Part shown: in pieces, positions 33,561 to 56,412 of the stretch
Layout of the letters: each line of letters starts with the position of its first letter
Position numbering within the stretch: the stretch's first letter is position 1
Source: Glandiceps talaboti
Lineage: Eukaryota > Hemichordata > Enteropneusta > Spengelidae
Reading direction: 5' to 3'
NCBI RefSeq assembly: GCF_964340395.1
Contig: NC_135564.1
Location: 1,774,501-1,838,500 of the forward strand
Length of the DNA stretch: 64,000 nucleotides
Notes under the pieces: model-generated
Database searches by the model: none
What the model was told of the DNA's origin: nothing
What the model saw: only the letters and a program-made list of their open reading frames with translations
Translations under genes and position numbers: made by a program

Positions 33561-34164
33561 GAGGGAATAGTCGTTCAGTGAATGCAAAATCACATGATCG
33601 CATAAAATGATTTTTTATAGAAATTTGCTGTTATGGATAAGCATATGTAATAATAATAACAGAAATCATGTGGTATGAGTGCCAGCATTGCTACTCAGTT
33701 GTATATCCACTTGTGCTTGCAGTGTTTTCTGCTTCAATTTCACTCACTACGGTCCTGAAATTGTTGCCACAGAGAACACTGCAGGTGCTTATACAAATAC
33801 CCTACAAGTGTACTCCACATTTGCACTCATATTTCATCATTCTGTCATACCATAGACTCTACATGTGTAGGGTCTATGGTCACACATAGTACATTTCATT
33901 ATTCTATCATACATAGTACATTTCTTCGTTCTCTCATAGTATTTACTCCAGAAAAAAAGAGAGTTGGACAATGTCAAATCATCTCATTCAGTAAGCTCTT
34001 TACTGTACCCTGTATTTTCATTTCAGTAATCTTTTATTTCAGTAGTTACATACTAATTTGAATAACACAGCAGAATGATAAATGTATTTATGTCAAAAGA
34101 GTTGTGATTATTTCATTATAAAATGAAACATCCCCCCCCCCCCTGGTTTTCATGTTTGTTATTG

Positions 34165-34170
34165 AATAAA
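34165..34170 (+). terminator. AATAAA polyadenylation signal, probable for STRAD
   Basis: A canonical hexamer about 1.57 kb after the stop codon, in GAATAAAGCA. Confidence 0.4.
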
Positions 34171-34270
34171 GCACATAACTATTACATCTGCATGATTCCC
34201 AAATAAGTGTCAAAAGAACAGTTTTATTTTAACTGAATCCATAACCAGTTAACCTTTGACCTAAGCTATG

Positions 34271-34283
34271 TGACCTTTGACCT
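34271..34283 (-). promoter_or_regulatory. Perfect DR1 nuclear-receptor motif
   Basis: TGACCTTTGACCT, the reverse complement of AGGTCAAAGGTCA, followed by a further TTGAA. A third half-site lies upstream (CCTTTGACCT at 34253-34262). Confidence 0.35.
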
Positions 34284-36126
34284 TTGAAATAGCGTGAACT
34301 TCAGCTTGTATGACAATACGAAGATTGGAGAAATGTATTGATAGTTATAAATATGTTATTCAAAGTTATTTACGCTGTATTGTCTTATGTATAAATGTTC
34401 TTGTTTATGTGTTGTTGTTTTTTCATTTTAATCTGTTAGTAGTAGAATACTGCAGTTTCTAGTTTGGTTTTTATGATTAAATCTTATTTGTAGCAAAATG
34501 GTTGTGATACGTTGAATGTAAAAGTTTAAGACTTGTATACTTGTAGACAGTTTATTTATTGGTGGTCTGAGTGACGGTGTTGTGTGTTATTAAAATAAGT
34601 CAGATTAAGCAAGACATCTTGGTTGCCTAGTCACGACGTCTGAAAGAAATTACATATTCAACGTATGCACCGTCATCTTCCTCTTTTGGCTGTAGAGCGG
34701 GTGACCACAAATTTTCTCCAAACACAACGATCATTGACACAAAGAAATGGATAGATAATCGATATGCTACATTACGTATATAATGTTTCGGTGGAGTGGG
34801 TGGGGATAGATTAAACAAGAAACGAAATATTGAAATAGTTGAGGATATCATATGTGTTCAGTTGCATAAACTAGTGATCATGTAAATTACTTATCGTCTC
34901 TACTCAAGAGCTTTTTTATTTCTCTCAGATTTTTATTCTCAGCCACTCGATAAAACTTGACGATCCTGTATAACATTGCCAAAGTGGAGATAATATCGTG
35001 TCGTGTCGTTAATTCCTCTTATGTGATTCACCAGCGTAAGATCAAAATGGAAAAGAAATTCTTTCCGAACCTGTAATAATTTAGTCTAACCATAGACCTT
35101 CCACCCTATGGTCTAACTCCATGACCCCCGGATAATTTTTCACCGGTCGCAATATTAAGACAATGCCAAAGGCTTGAGCTGCGCGCCTGAGGTACTATTA
35201 TATATAATCCTCGGCAACATCCGAGCGCAGATGCGAGGTCTACAAGACTACTATTATATTTGTTAATATCTTGTGTAATTGTTTTACATTGATCTTACTT
35301 TTAACCCAACTCTACATGAAAATATTTGTCGTCAGTTTTGTCAATTTGGGAAAATCATTTGAATCCGAATTACGACGGCTCGCGTGGCTGTCTCAGAACT
35401 TCATAAACTCATTCCCGCCACCCACGCCATCTACGACTTTTTTACTTTTACAGAAATAAATAGATGTAATAAGGCCATATATCCGTCCTTGGTAATAGCT
35501 TACCATCATATTTCCTACTACTCTACTCATCTACCAATCTACCTACCTAATTATTTACGTACCTGATTACCTATGTATTACACTCTACTATCTACTATGG
35601 ATGTATGGAACACAATCGTGTATATTTGACGTCAAAAGTGTACGTCATTAGGCCAATAAAAAAACCATGCGATAGTATAATCAACCACGAAAATACCTCT
35701 TAATAGTTGGGGATGGGTTTGGGGGTGAGGGTGGAACCTTTTAGCCACTATTTCAACTAATAAAGATGGATGGATTTTGTATATTTAAAAGCGAACATCA
35801 CTAAGTCTTATATTTAAGGCCATGTATTGTCCCAGGTTCATCGGTTTATGATTGGTGCCATTTAAGGGTGACATTCTTAGTTTCAGTCTTTTATTGGGTA
35901 AGACTCACTTTAGGCGTGAAAACCTTGTCAGGTAGAGCAAATGAGAAAAGTCTTCACCAATGAAACAATAATGTTGTCAAATCCTTATGGTGCCTAGTAT
36001 AAAATAATACAAATACAAAACCTCGGGTTGAATCACGGGCATTTAAAGATGTTCGCCTATAGCTCACGATTGTGAACTTTGCTAATTAGACAATCGACAG
36101 CTACCCCAATCTGATTAAAATCCGAT
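34284..36126. other. Intergenic, no gene seen
   Basis: AT-rich. A 74-residue minus-strand frame at 34627-34851 ends with an acidic, aromatic segment but has no convincing splice acceptor or family match, so I do not call it an exon. Confidence 0.4.
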
Positions 36127-36307
36127 GTAGATGTCGGCCAATCGTTCATTGCTATTTTACCTTCGTTATTTTGCCTGAATTGACCTTCTTGGTACATGTT
36201 TACATTTTGGCGATCAGGCTAAAAAATGTAAACATGTACCAAGAAGGCGGTCAATTCAGGCAAAATAACGAAGGTAAAATAGCAATGAACGATTAGCCGA
36301 CATCTAC
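36127..36307. repeat. 181-bp near-perfect palindrome (foldback hairpin)
   Basis: The left arm starts GTAGATGTCGGCCAATCG and the right arm ends CGATTAGCCGACATCTAC. The arms, about 82 bases each, include GTTCATTGCTATTTTACC and TTGGTACATGTTTACATTTT. I see one substitution and a two- to three-base indel between them. The loop is about 12-15 bases (GGCGATCAGGCT). RNA from either strand would fold into a long hairpin. Confidence 0.93.
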
Positions 36308-37860
36308 CCATAGTAGTCGATAGGTTAGTTTTAGTGGCGTGCCATAACTCTGATGGGTGAAGTAAAAGGAACGGGGAAAAAGAAAGAACGTTTCATGGTT
36401 TCAAGTTTGTTCAAATGATTGACTATAAATTTGATCAGACTCAGTACTACTTTAGAGATACAGTAATTGGATCCGGGAAAATGGCAGCTTTTGTAGTAAT
36501 TATAGTATGAGATGCAGTATGCCAGATATAGGTGATATAAATCGACGGAACGTTACAGTAAAACACACAACAAGCTGTTATTGCATTACGTATATAGTGT
36601 TTTGTATTGCCCATTTTTAAATAACCGTGTCGAGTTGACGACCATAAACTATTTCATTTGAATAGCTCGGATGAGACATTGACAGAATTAACTTCACAAC
36701 TTCCGTTTAGCATACTATACGGACAGACAACATATGTATAACATAATCAATTTTCCACAGAATCATTCAACAACTCTCTATATCAAATTATGTGTGTTGA
36801 AGTATTTAATAAGTATATTGTACAGAGTTAACTTTTTAGGAGCCTTTACGACATTTCTAAAAGCAATTACTGTGTCTACAAAATCATGTCCGAATAAGAA
36901 TGGGTAAAACATTTCTACGAGTACAAACGTCTCAAACTTGCCTAATCTTTTTTATCCATTTCTGACATCCATGCTGTTGAAATATTTGGACATGGTGCAT
37001 TACAGAAAGGAAACCAAGGAAGGGGTATTTTCTGACGATCTTATTAGAAACGATATTTTCCACTACATCGTGTTTAAGTTTGGACTCCGTGGAGTAAAAT
37101 TACCCTTTTATATTAGACGCAAAGACGATCAACTGACAAATTGGCTGGCGCATTATGGTATATGAAAATATCATATTCAGTCTTTAGAAAGCGATGAACA
37201 TCGAATTCGAAGGCCGCAGTCCAATGATACACTCTACAAATGGAGAATTGCCATGGGCAACACATCTAGGGAGAAACACTCAGAATCATATACTGTCCAA
37301 TTGCAACTATTAGGTTTCAATGTGAGATATATGGAAGCGTTGAACAGAAACAATTATCAAGGTGATCGATTTTACATTTGATGGAACACCTGACAACTCG
37401 AGCATCTCATAGTGCATGATGAAAGTGTTGACAGTGATTACCAAGGCCGCGGAGATTGCATGAATAATATTATTGTTATTACAAAGGAGACAGGTGTAGA
37501 ACGATACTAGAGTGGCGAAACACGACAGTTTTCAAATATATACAGGTGCTCTCTATCGATAATTACACCACCAAAAAATGTTATAGTTCGACTGCTATGG
37601 TCTACCCCCTGATATCGCTTGTCAACATCTCCAACCTGTTTATGTCACACACTGTGTAATCCCCTCCATGCTATGTACCCCGCCCCATCCGACGTCAACA
37701 TTGCAATCACTCGCTATCGTTGTCTCTTTACGGCATTGTCCAAGACGCACATCGTCGTAAAAATTACAGGCTTCTCACTGCCGAGACGCATCGCCAACTT
37801 TAAGTATGTCCCAGATTATGAGAGTATCATTCCCAACACGAAAATCGTACAACATTGTAT
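36308..37860. other. Intergenic, no gene supported
   Basis: A 75-residue plus-strand frame at 36938-37165 has a protein-like look (FKFGLRGVKLPFYIRRKDDQ) but lacks a family match and splice context, so I do not call it. Confidence 0.35.
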
Positions 37861-38042
37861 GTACGTATGATCATAGGGGCGTGTAGTATTTCTTAGATTG
37901 GTCTTTTCCTTGTCTACTGTCTACATGGTCTATCTAATATGGCTTGATGAAGTACGTATGATCATAGGGGCGTGTACTATTTCTTAGATTGGTCTTTCCA
38001 CAGTCTATATATGACTTGGTGACGTCATACATTTCCCCTACC
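37861..38042 (+). repeat. 91-bp tandem duplication carrying a MITE end
   Basis: GTACGTATGATCATAGGGGC starts at 37861 and again at 37952. Each copy continues CGTGTA-TATTTCTTAGATTG, which matches the terminal repeats of the element at 44840-45070. Confidence 0.85.
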
Positions 38043-38258
38043 TCTACGGAAAGAAGACTTGTTATTTTATAGAGCATAAATCTATATTTGTAGTAGCGTG
38101 ATTCATGTGAATTTTCTTTAAAGGATCTAGGAAACAGCAATCTTAGCAACAATACTTGTCATATTGCATACAGTTGGATCTAGATGGTTATCCGTCAAAA
38201 TGTTAGCTCAGAGTTAGTCGTGCCATGGGGATTTTGGGTTCTCGCTTTCCCATACTCT
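38043..38258. other. Intergenic, nothing recognised
   Basis: Short spacer between the 91-bp duplication and the MITE copy at 38259; no feature seen. Confidence 0.4.
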
Positions 38259-38348
38259 CATCGTCGCAAACCGCAGCCTGTTTTACGGCAACGTTCTTAA
38301 CACGCCTCCCACATTATTTTAGAAATAATAACTCTGGCTTGGGAGAAT
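38259..38348. mobile_element. Diverged copy of the 99-bp CATCGTCGCAAACC MITE
   Basis: Begins CATCGTCGCAAACCGCAGCC and contains GTTTTACGGCAACGTTCTTA, parallel to the 56413-56511 element. The right end GGCTTGGGAGAAT is a degraded form of its partner. ATACTC flanks both sides (38252-38257 and 38346-38351). Confidence 0.65.
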
Positions 38349-39548
38349 ACTCCAGGCTATCAAACTATACACTGACGTCGACACTGTTCATTCAAATATC
38401 CAAAATTAACTTGGCATGTGTCAATAGGTTAAGAAATCATGGGCTTTGTTCAAATAATCTTGGCGGGGGGGGGGCATGACACCCAATGGCCAATCACCAT
38501 TATATCGATTTCAACCTTATTTCAAATTACTAAGCTATAGCTTTGTAATTAAGTATTTTGATTGACCATTAGATGTCACGGATTGGAAAAAATGGACTTT
38601 TCGGGCATTTTCTGTTTTCCATACCATTACACCATGTGACAAAAATGCAAGTGTTCACCATGCACGGCTTTCTTGTATTGTCGAATTTTATGAAATGTGA
38701 GTCCAAACATTATTGTACATCTCTTAAATGGTTTAAACTTTGACGAAGAGATCCAGGAGGAACTCATGACAGAAATGTAGTGTTGAATCGGGAATTTTTC
38801 GATGTAGGTCATCGTGACCTTAATGTTTTATGTTCATACCAACCAATAGGCCAATATATGATGTATCTTCAAATGTTACACACATTGTTCGTTTTGCTTT
38901 GTACTTGTGAAAGACGCCTTTATAAAGATAGAAATACATGTACGACATCATTCTGTAGATTTGCTATTATTGTTGTGGATTTCGTCCGTCCACAAATGGT
39001 GCGTCGATCGGACCTGAATACAGATGAAGTCATCGAGCAAGTAGAGTATATTTTGAATAATTCTTTACGCCTTTACGTCCCTACGTACGTACCCTTGTTA
39101 TCCCAACACTTGAGTCGGTTAGCGATACTTTACAAAATGATTTTGTTATTATAATAACTCATAAACAAGTTATGAAAAGAGATGAGTATCGATGCTTTAT
39201 CTAAAAGTTATTTCTATCTATCGAGGAACTAAAATCACATCATGCAAAGACACAATGGAAAGGAAGTCTTCCTGGCTTATCTTTTCCATGTGCTTCTTCC
39301 TCAAATTAAACATCTTCGACGACCAGATAAGCAGGAAACCTTTCGTTTCCCTCTGACAGCGTTCAGTTCAAACTCATAGGAGAGGTTATTTTTGACTGCG
39401 ATTTTCATCAATCACGTGTTGTCATGATTTAAATGTATGTACTTTTAGACCGGACACTGAAAAACGCCAATTTACAAATATAGATCGCCCGAAATCCACA
39501 GCCGGGTGAGCGATTATAGAAAAATGAATACACGTCACCGCTACGGCT
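38349..39548. other. Intergenic, no gene supported
   Basis: A 124-residue plus-strand frame occurs at 38780-39154. I do not recognise it, and composition and context give no support. A G-run lies at 38463-38471. Confidence 0.35.
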
Positions 39549-39630
39549 CCATCCATCCATCCATCCATCCATCCATCCATCCATCCATCCATTCATCCAT
39601 CCATCCATCCATCCATCCATCCATCCATCC
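39549..39630. repeat. (CATC)n microsatellite
   Basis: About 20 CATC units with one CATT interruption near 39590. Confidence 0.95.
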
Positions 39631-39952
39631 AAACCCAGTGATCGAATTTATTCATTCTTGAGTCTAGACATGGGGTTACATTTTCGGGTGTAAGTTAGTA
39701 AAATTCTTAGTAACTTTGCTAATTTATTATTTATGAATTAATATTATCGATATTGGAGAGTTGTTATAAAGAATTACAAAGGACAGCAATTTTAAAAACC
39801 CCTTGAATAAAATTACACAGACAATCAGAGACACTAAGTCTTATAAAAACACACATACCGTACGTAAATACGCGACATACGACATACATACTTACACGTA
39901 CACGTACACACGCTCACAAGCACGATCGCACGTACGTACGCATGCACGTGCG

Positions 39953-40133
39953 CACATACATACATACATACATACATACATACATACATACATACATACA
40001 TACATACATACATACATACATACATACATACATACATACATACATACATACATACATACATACATACATACATACATACACACACACATACATACATACA
40101 TACATACATACATACATACATACATACATACAT

Positions 40134-40164
<31 letters not shown>

Positions 40165-40247
40165 TACACACACACATATACATACATACATACATACATA
40201 CATACATACATACATACATACATACATACATACATACACACATACAT

Positions 40248-40278
<31 letters not shown>

Positions 40279-40384
40279 TACATACATACATACATACATA
40301 CATACATACATACATACATACATACATACATACATACATACATACATACATACATACATACATACATACATACATACACACACA
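39953..40384. repeat. (ACAT)n satellite-like microsatellite, about 430 bp
   Basis: Nearly 100 ACAT units with several ACAC interruptions (near 40080, 40150-40172, 40237 and 40265-40277). Frames are open on both strands over more than 150 codons (Tyr-Ile-His-Thr or Cys-Met-Tyr-Val), which are artefacts. Confidence 0.97.
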
Positions 40385-41300
40385 GTGTCACATACATATA
40401 TACATACAATGTATATACAGACAGACAGTCTAACAAAGACCTCAATCCATAGAGCTAACACGTACATACCAATTACCATCACATAAGTACGCGTTTAATA
40501 GCAGTGTTTAATTGCTACCATAGAAGACCTTTACCATTCAGAGCACATGTTGAGATGATACCAGGTTTTATATGTTTGTGTCTTTTTGCAATACTACATG
40601 ATAATCCATCAACATCTATATTAAAATTTTCGTTCTATCTCAAAACACTAATAATAATATAATTGATTTACAAAGGTTATAAATCAGAATCAGTTAAAAG
40701 TTTTTTTTAGCGTTGAGCTGTCGAACTGTCTTGGTCGACAATCCTCATCAGAATTACAAATTCCATAGTTACAGCTGACCACTGTAATTAATATAATTGT
40801 TCGATTTTTATACATTGATCATTTGTTTATTTCCTCCCTGAATTGTGTTCTATAGGAAATGCACATGTCATAAAAAAAACATTCCGTTACTTCAGCCAAT
40901 AGAATTTAGAACAAATGTACCATTCATAACAGAGAGTGAGCGAAGACATGGTGTATACAGCATGTTTTAGTGACATACGAGACTTGTGGTGACACGCACT
41001 TTTCGTTTTCCCCGCCCCGGATCTTCACTCCAATGCCCACTTAGCACATTTTATTTTTTCACTTTCTTGCACACTTTACGCTAAAATAATACACTTTATT
41101 CCACGACGTTGTCGTTTTATGAGCGTTTTGTATTTTGCAACTAAAATAGCAGGATGACATCCTCTGATGGCATCGATATCGTCACGGTAGCAACGTTTAC
41201 TAGAAGCCTTGCGATTGTGCAATGACACGTAACCCATTCTGTAACTGTCAATCAAAGTCGCCATTACTATGTGGGCAGGAAACATCAAGAATGCTCACAG
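40385..41300. other. Intergenic / distal bZIP upstream region
   Basis: No gene recognised. GC content rises toward 41 kb as the bZIP promoter approaches. Confidence 0.4.
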
Positions 41301-41485
41301 CTGATTGGTCTTTTCTGCACCTGTTACGCAAGCGTCTTCTTACGTCACTGTATCTACATGTGAACATTGTGTACACATCCTATCATGCAAATGATGCTGC
41401 CAGGCTCGCAATAAATGTTAATCAGTATTGGATGGCCCACTTCAAAGCGTGAAAATACTCCAAAACAGCTTTTTCGTTGAGAAAC
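41301..41485 (+). promoter_or_regulatory. Proximal promoter / 5' UTR of the PAR bZIP gene
   Basis: Within 185 bases of the start codon are a reverse CCAAT box (ATTGG, 41304-41308), TTACGCAA (41324-41331, like a PAR bZIP or C/EBP site), TTACGTCA (41340-41347, CRE/ATF-like) and an octamer ATGCAAAT (41385-41392). Two of these are bZIP-type sites, which suggests possible autoregulation or ATF control. The transcription start is not defined. Confidence 0.45.
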
Positions 41486-51921
<10,436 letters not shown>

Positions 51922-51945
51922 AAGCAGCTAAATTATTCAATACCC

Positions 51946-51951
51946 AATAAA
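51946..51951 (+). terminator. AATAAA signal just after the bZIP stop
   Basis: The hexamer lies about 25 bases after the stop codon. If used, the 3' UTR would be extremely short; later signals are equally possible. Confidence 0.3.
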
Positions 51952-54900
51952 ACAAATTCTATCACATTAGACTTCAACTTTTGATTGGTGTATAGATTAT
52001 ATATATTTCAAGATATTAGATTTTGTGCCTAAAAATTGGAACTATTAATTAGCCAATAATGACTCGGAATAGGGGTAACTATTACTGGCTTGTTTGGAGT
52101 CCGCCAATGACAATCTCCAATGGAAGATATTCCCCTTTGCCTCTGCCTCATGAAAATATCTCTAAGTTAAGCCTTAAATTAGATAATATGGATAGTCAGG
52201 TGATACATTAGTTACCGGGAAAGAACCTATGTTGTTAGCTTGTGTGCAATGAAGTTATGTGTGCTGTTTTATCCCAATTGTAAACCGAACTCCGTCTGCT
52301 TTTGATTTCTGGTCGAAATTCACTCAACTCAAAGTGGAAAGATCATTTGCACTGTTGCACGTGTATTTCGATAAAAAATGATTAGTTGCTTAGCGAACCA
52401 ATCAGAGAGTCTACTTTGTGAGATAATGTACGGGGTTTCATGGTTTAAAATTGAAGGAAACAACAACCTAGGAGTTCCATCGTTAGAATGGTGCCTAAAC
52501 ATAAAGCTAGCCAGTTACAGGCAACACCTTGCTTTGAGCTTGCACCTCAACATGTGTCTCTCCATGTATATTTAAAAATCATAGCATGCACGTCATGTCT
52601 TACTTAGCCAATCATGTTACTGCACGTCATGTCTTACTTAGCCAATCATGTAGCAGGGTTAGATTTGTCAGTTTTCTCTAATATTCATAAAATGGATTAT
52701 TAACAGTATTTTTTGATTTTAGATTATCTGTCGAACTTTATGATTCGCACAAATGTAAAGAATCACAAATTGAAAATGTTGTGTTTTGTTATCACGTTTT
52801 CGTTTTGAACTCTGTTCCTATAAATAATTGTCTTTGTTGAAAAAATATAGTGTGTTCAGTTAATGATATCAATATGTCATACAGTAATATTTGTTTATTA
52901 ATCCAGCTTGATTAAGTTACTTTGGTTATAAGTTTACTTCTAAATGAGAGAATGGGCCGGTGTAACACGATGTTGACAACACATTGATCACATCTCCCAC
53001 TCTCTTAGTACGAAACTTAGTCTTCAAAATATTGCGGAAAGGAAATACACCGAAAATTGTGTTTATCTTTACTCTTATAAGTTTTATAGGCCTATAGTTG
53101 GACAAATTTTTTCTCTAAAATTCCATTCCTCTGTCGCAGCTTTCATTCGTTTTTTTTGTGGGTGTGATTACCAGAAGTGAATGTGAAAAGTTTATCAAAT
53201 ATTTGAATCAAGAATATGAAATTATGTTAAAGTGGTACCGTCTGTAACTGGAGCGCTATTTGCTCAGTAAGTGTACACACGCACATATACTAGTATAGTG
53301 CACGTCAAAACTTATTGAGAAAGCAAGTCACTGTTGTCACAGCATGCTACAAGTTGCTGATTATGTGCAAGTTTTGGTGACGAGTCGGGCGTTCTTTTGA
53401 ATTTGTTTATACCCAAACCAGATCTAAATACCCAGTGATAACCTATACCTTACCTACTAAACACAAGCCAGAGTCTGTAAAAATATTTCATTTTGATACA
53501 AAAGTAAACGCCAAGACTGATGAAGTTAGATACTGTGCCACTTTGACATCGATGAATATAAGTTTGTAGTTGGTATGGCATACGTAATTCAACCCGGCAG
53601 AGTCTGACATGTATGAATTTTATTGTTTACAATTTTGTTCTCAACCCGAGTTTAGTTCGTGATGTATGTAACGGTCTTCACAGATCTAAGAAATGTTGTA
53701 TGCATACCGATAGATAGAGAGGTCATATAGACGATAGAAGTACTACTAGTGAAATGCAATTGTTTGTGGAATGAAGCACCTTCCCGGAGGATGTGTTCGA
53801 TCCCTATTACATTTTAAACCGAACATTTACTGTTCTTGTTTACTGCGCATGCGCCTATTGGACTACACTAGACATCACGAGAAGTCAACCTAACAACTGC
53901 ACAACCAAAGATAGAAAATGTCAACAAACATGGTTTAGAAGAATTTTATGCCTGTAATGTCAAATTTTCGGTACATGTTCTTTCTAATATTCTTTCTTTA
54001 ACTGCATAATACGGCTCACAATGCATCAACAAAGGTCACGAAAAAAGGACACGATTTTTTAAAATACAAATTCCATAAAATATTTTTTCTTAGAGTTAAG
54101 GTAATCACTACGACCATTTTGTAATTATATACATATATATATACTCCAAAATTACTACCACATATATGGAACGGTATAGATTACTTTTCAATTATTTTTT
54201 TCTCTCCATTTATTGATGCCTCAATTAATGCAGCTGTTATGTACATAAACCCCTATCTCTTTTTTTTAAACTAAAATGTTTCAACTATTGACAAATATGT
54301 ATTTCTGAAGTTGACCGATTTTGTCGTTGACTGTTTTACTTTGGAGCATTCTTTTGCGTCACAGTTTATATTTGCCAAGAAATGGTAGAGGGAGTGATTG
54401 GAAGTCCCATGGGGATTGGTCGAGAAGCACTCCATCAACTAGATTTGACCAATCCGACTGGCCTTTTAATATACACACCCTTAGAAGTCAACCAATCACT
54501 TCCCATTATACTTCCTAATGAATGCATCGATTGTTTTTTGGCGCCAAGCAGGGTATCGACGTATTCAGTGTAGAAGTTTGTCAGTCTGCACATTTTCAAT
54601 GATATTCTATTTTGTCAATGACTTCTACTCGGATTTTAAAAAAGCCTCCCACTCCAGTCAAATTGCACATGGACTAAGAGTTATTGAGAGATCTATGCGA
54701 TATACTAATAAAGTGCAAGTAGTTGGGGTGGGATGGGGGTCAAAGGTCGGATTTTACTCGACGACAACGTCTCAGGAATTACACTAAAAAAAGATATGTA
54801 TTCATTTAATACTCGTCAATCAACAATTGGTTTGCTTCTATGTCTTGAAAATGTCGTCTATGAAGAGAATAAACTTCATACTTCTTATCAAAATCACCTG

Positions 54901-55868
54901 TTTTGTATTTATATTTGCTCTTGAGGATCTCTCTCGCTCTGTCTGTCTGTCTGTCTGTGTGTGTGTGTGTGTGTGTGTACTCTCTCTCTCGCACGCTCTC
55001 GCGTGCGTGCGCGTGTATGGGTTGTTTATATATCGGTGATCGTTTTTGGTAAACACTTGGGGGGGGGGGGTTGTCATTTTAGTCCAGGGTTGTGTAAAAA
55101 AAAGCAAACGTTTCCACAGTGAAAACCACGATCGTTTCTCCACGCAATTCAAACTGATAAAATAAATTCAAGAACTTTATGTAACTCTAAACGGGCTATA
55201 GTGCAGATATTGCACCTACCAAGTGCAAGAGGTTGGTATACTATAACCCGACTCAAGTTCATTAAGCAAGTTCACACAAATCACGTGTGTACAAACTTAT
55301 TATTAAAGAAAAAAAATTTGGCCTAATATAGCAGCTGAATAGCACCATTAAAAAGCTGACATTTCACACTACTGAAAGTGTTGAAAAGATTATACACATG
55401 TGTGGTCACAAATTGGCCAATCGGGTTTAGGGATATGTACAGAAATTAGCAAGTCATAGTATGCAACAAGCCAGTGATTGGCCAATTTATTTCAACCATT
55501 TGGCACTTAATTGTGGAACACGTTTTTCGATCAGTTTTGTCATTCCAGGATTTGATTTTGATGTGAGGACAGTCATACCGTGGGCACTACACGTTGTGGG
55601 GGCGTTTCTGAATAGTAATTCAATGTAGTTTGGCTTCTCCTTGATTTCGGTATTACAGACTGATGAGTAAAATTTAATCCTCGTGTCCTCTAATGTTTAA
55701 ATTTTGACGTCACCTTTTGATTTGTTTGGTTTTGTCCACAAGACTTGAAACCGGTTCTACGTGCTTTAATACGTGGTTTCACTGACCACACTGGGTTATC
55801 ACTATCACCCCTCTGTAAGTCTGATAATATCAGCTAGTCTTTACTCTACGTCATTTTATGAACAATCA
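51952..55868. other. Intergenic / bZIP 3' flank
   Basis: No gene recognised. It contains a 34-bp tandem duplication at about 52588-52652 (GCACGTCATGTCTTACTTAG, then CCAATCATGT), a CTGT/GT microsatellite at 54936-54978, a G-run at 55060-55070 and a hairpin at 55192-55251 whose ends are CGGGCTATAGT and ACTATAACCCG. Confidence 0.5.
54936..54978. repeat. (CTGT)/(GT) microsatellite
   Basis: Four CTGT units followed by about eleven GT units. Confidence 0.9.
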
Positions 55869-56010
55869 TGGCCGACGTACAGACTTCAAGAACTATCGCT
55901 ACTTACACTCCCGGCTTACACTATTCCGCAATCCTAACTGACATTTTCATTTTTTTGACAGTTAGGATATGATAGTTTAGCTATAGTTCTTGAAGTCTGC
56001 AGGTAGGCTA
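55869..56010. mobile_element. 142-bp MITE-like element, same family as 20869-21151
   Basis: The right end, reverse complemented, is TAGCCTACCTGCAGACTTC; the left end is TGGCCGACGTACAGACTTC; both continue AAGAACTAT. The flanks GAACAATCA (55860-55868) and GAATAATCA (56011-56019) match at 8 of 9 bases. It shares CTGACATTTT and CGGAATAGTGT blocks with the larger copy. Confidence 0.78.
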
Positions 56011-56412
56011 GAATAATCAGTGCAGTTCTAGTGTCACATTGATACGTTTTTCAAAATCTGTATCGTACTTGCATTGTCTGATAAAATGTTGCTTCTCGAA
56101 TGATCAAAACCTACGAAAGTTACCAGCAAGACAGAGATACCATTTACCATTATTCTGACAGTGTTGTTTGGGTATACAGTCATATCGTATGACTGTCAAG
56201 TTGATTCATATTTGACCCTAACTGTGGTGTTGCAGTTCTATTTTCGACCTGTAAAAAGACCTCGGATTTTATCAGCATAAATTCTTTGTGGCTGTGATGT
56301 AAACAAGGTGTAGGTATTGAAATCTATTTTGAAAGTGACAGTAGAAATGTCCAGCTTGAGAATAGTGATAATAATTGTGCATTGGGTTTTCATGTTTTGT
56401 TTTTGAGTTTTA

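Larger units (their letters stand above)
32592..34170 (+). other. STRAD 3' UTR (probable)
   Basis: No coding frame. AATAAA at 34165-34170 is the best polyadenylation signal within 1.6 kb of the stop. The stretch holds the minisatellite at 32870-33160 and an octamer-motif cluster. The true 3' end may be earlier. Confidence 0.4.

Noticed and set aside
34627-34851. 74-residue minus-strand ORF ending in an acidic/aromatic segment
   Set aside because: It looked exon-like, but there is no convincing acceptor, no upstream partner exon and no homology I can name.
36938-37165. 75-residue plus-strand ORF
   Set aside because: Some protein-like composition but no homology, repeat context on both sides and no splice support.
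38780-39154. 124-residue plus-strand ORF
   Set aside because: No family resemblance, no splice or promoter context, and a composition typical of chance frames in AT-rich DNA.
39803-40486. Long open frames over 150 codons on both strands
   Set aside because: They are translations of the ACAT microsatellite (Tyr-Ile-His-Thr and Cys-Met-Tyr-Val repeats).
41222-41452. 76-residue ORF upstream of the bZIP start
   Set aside because: It overlaps the promoter and 5' UTR motifs and is out of frame with the bZIP protein; no homology.
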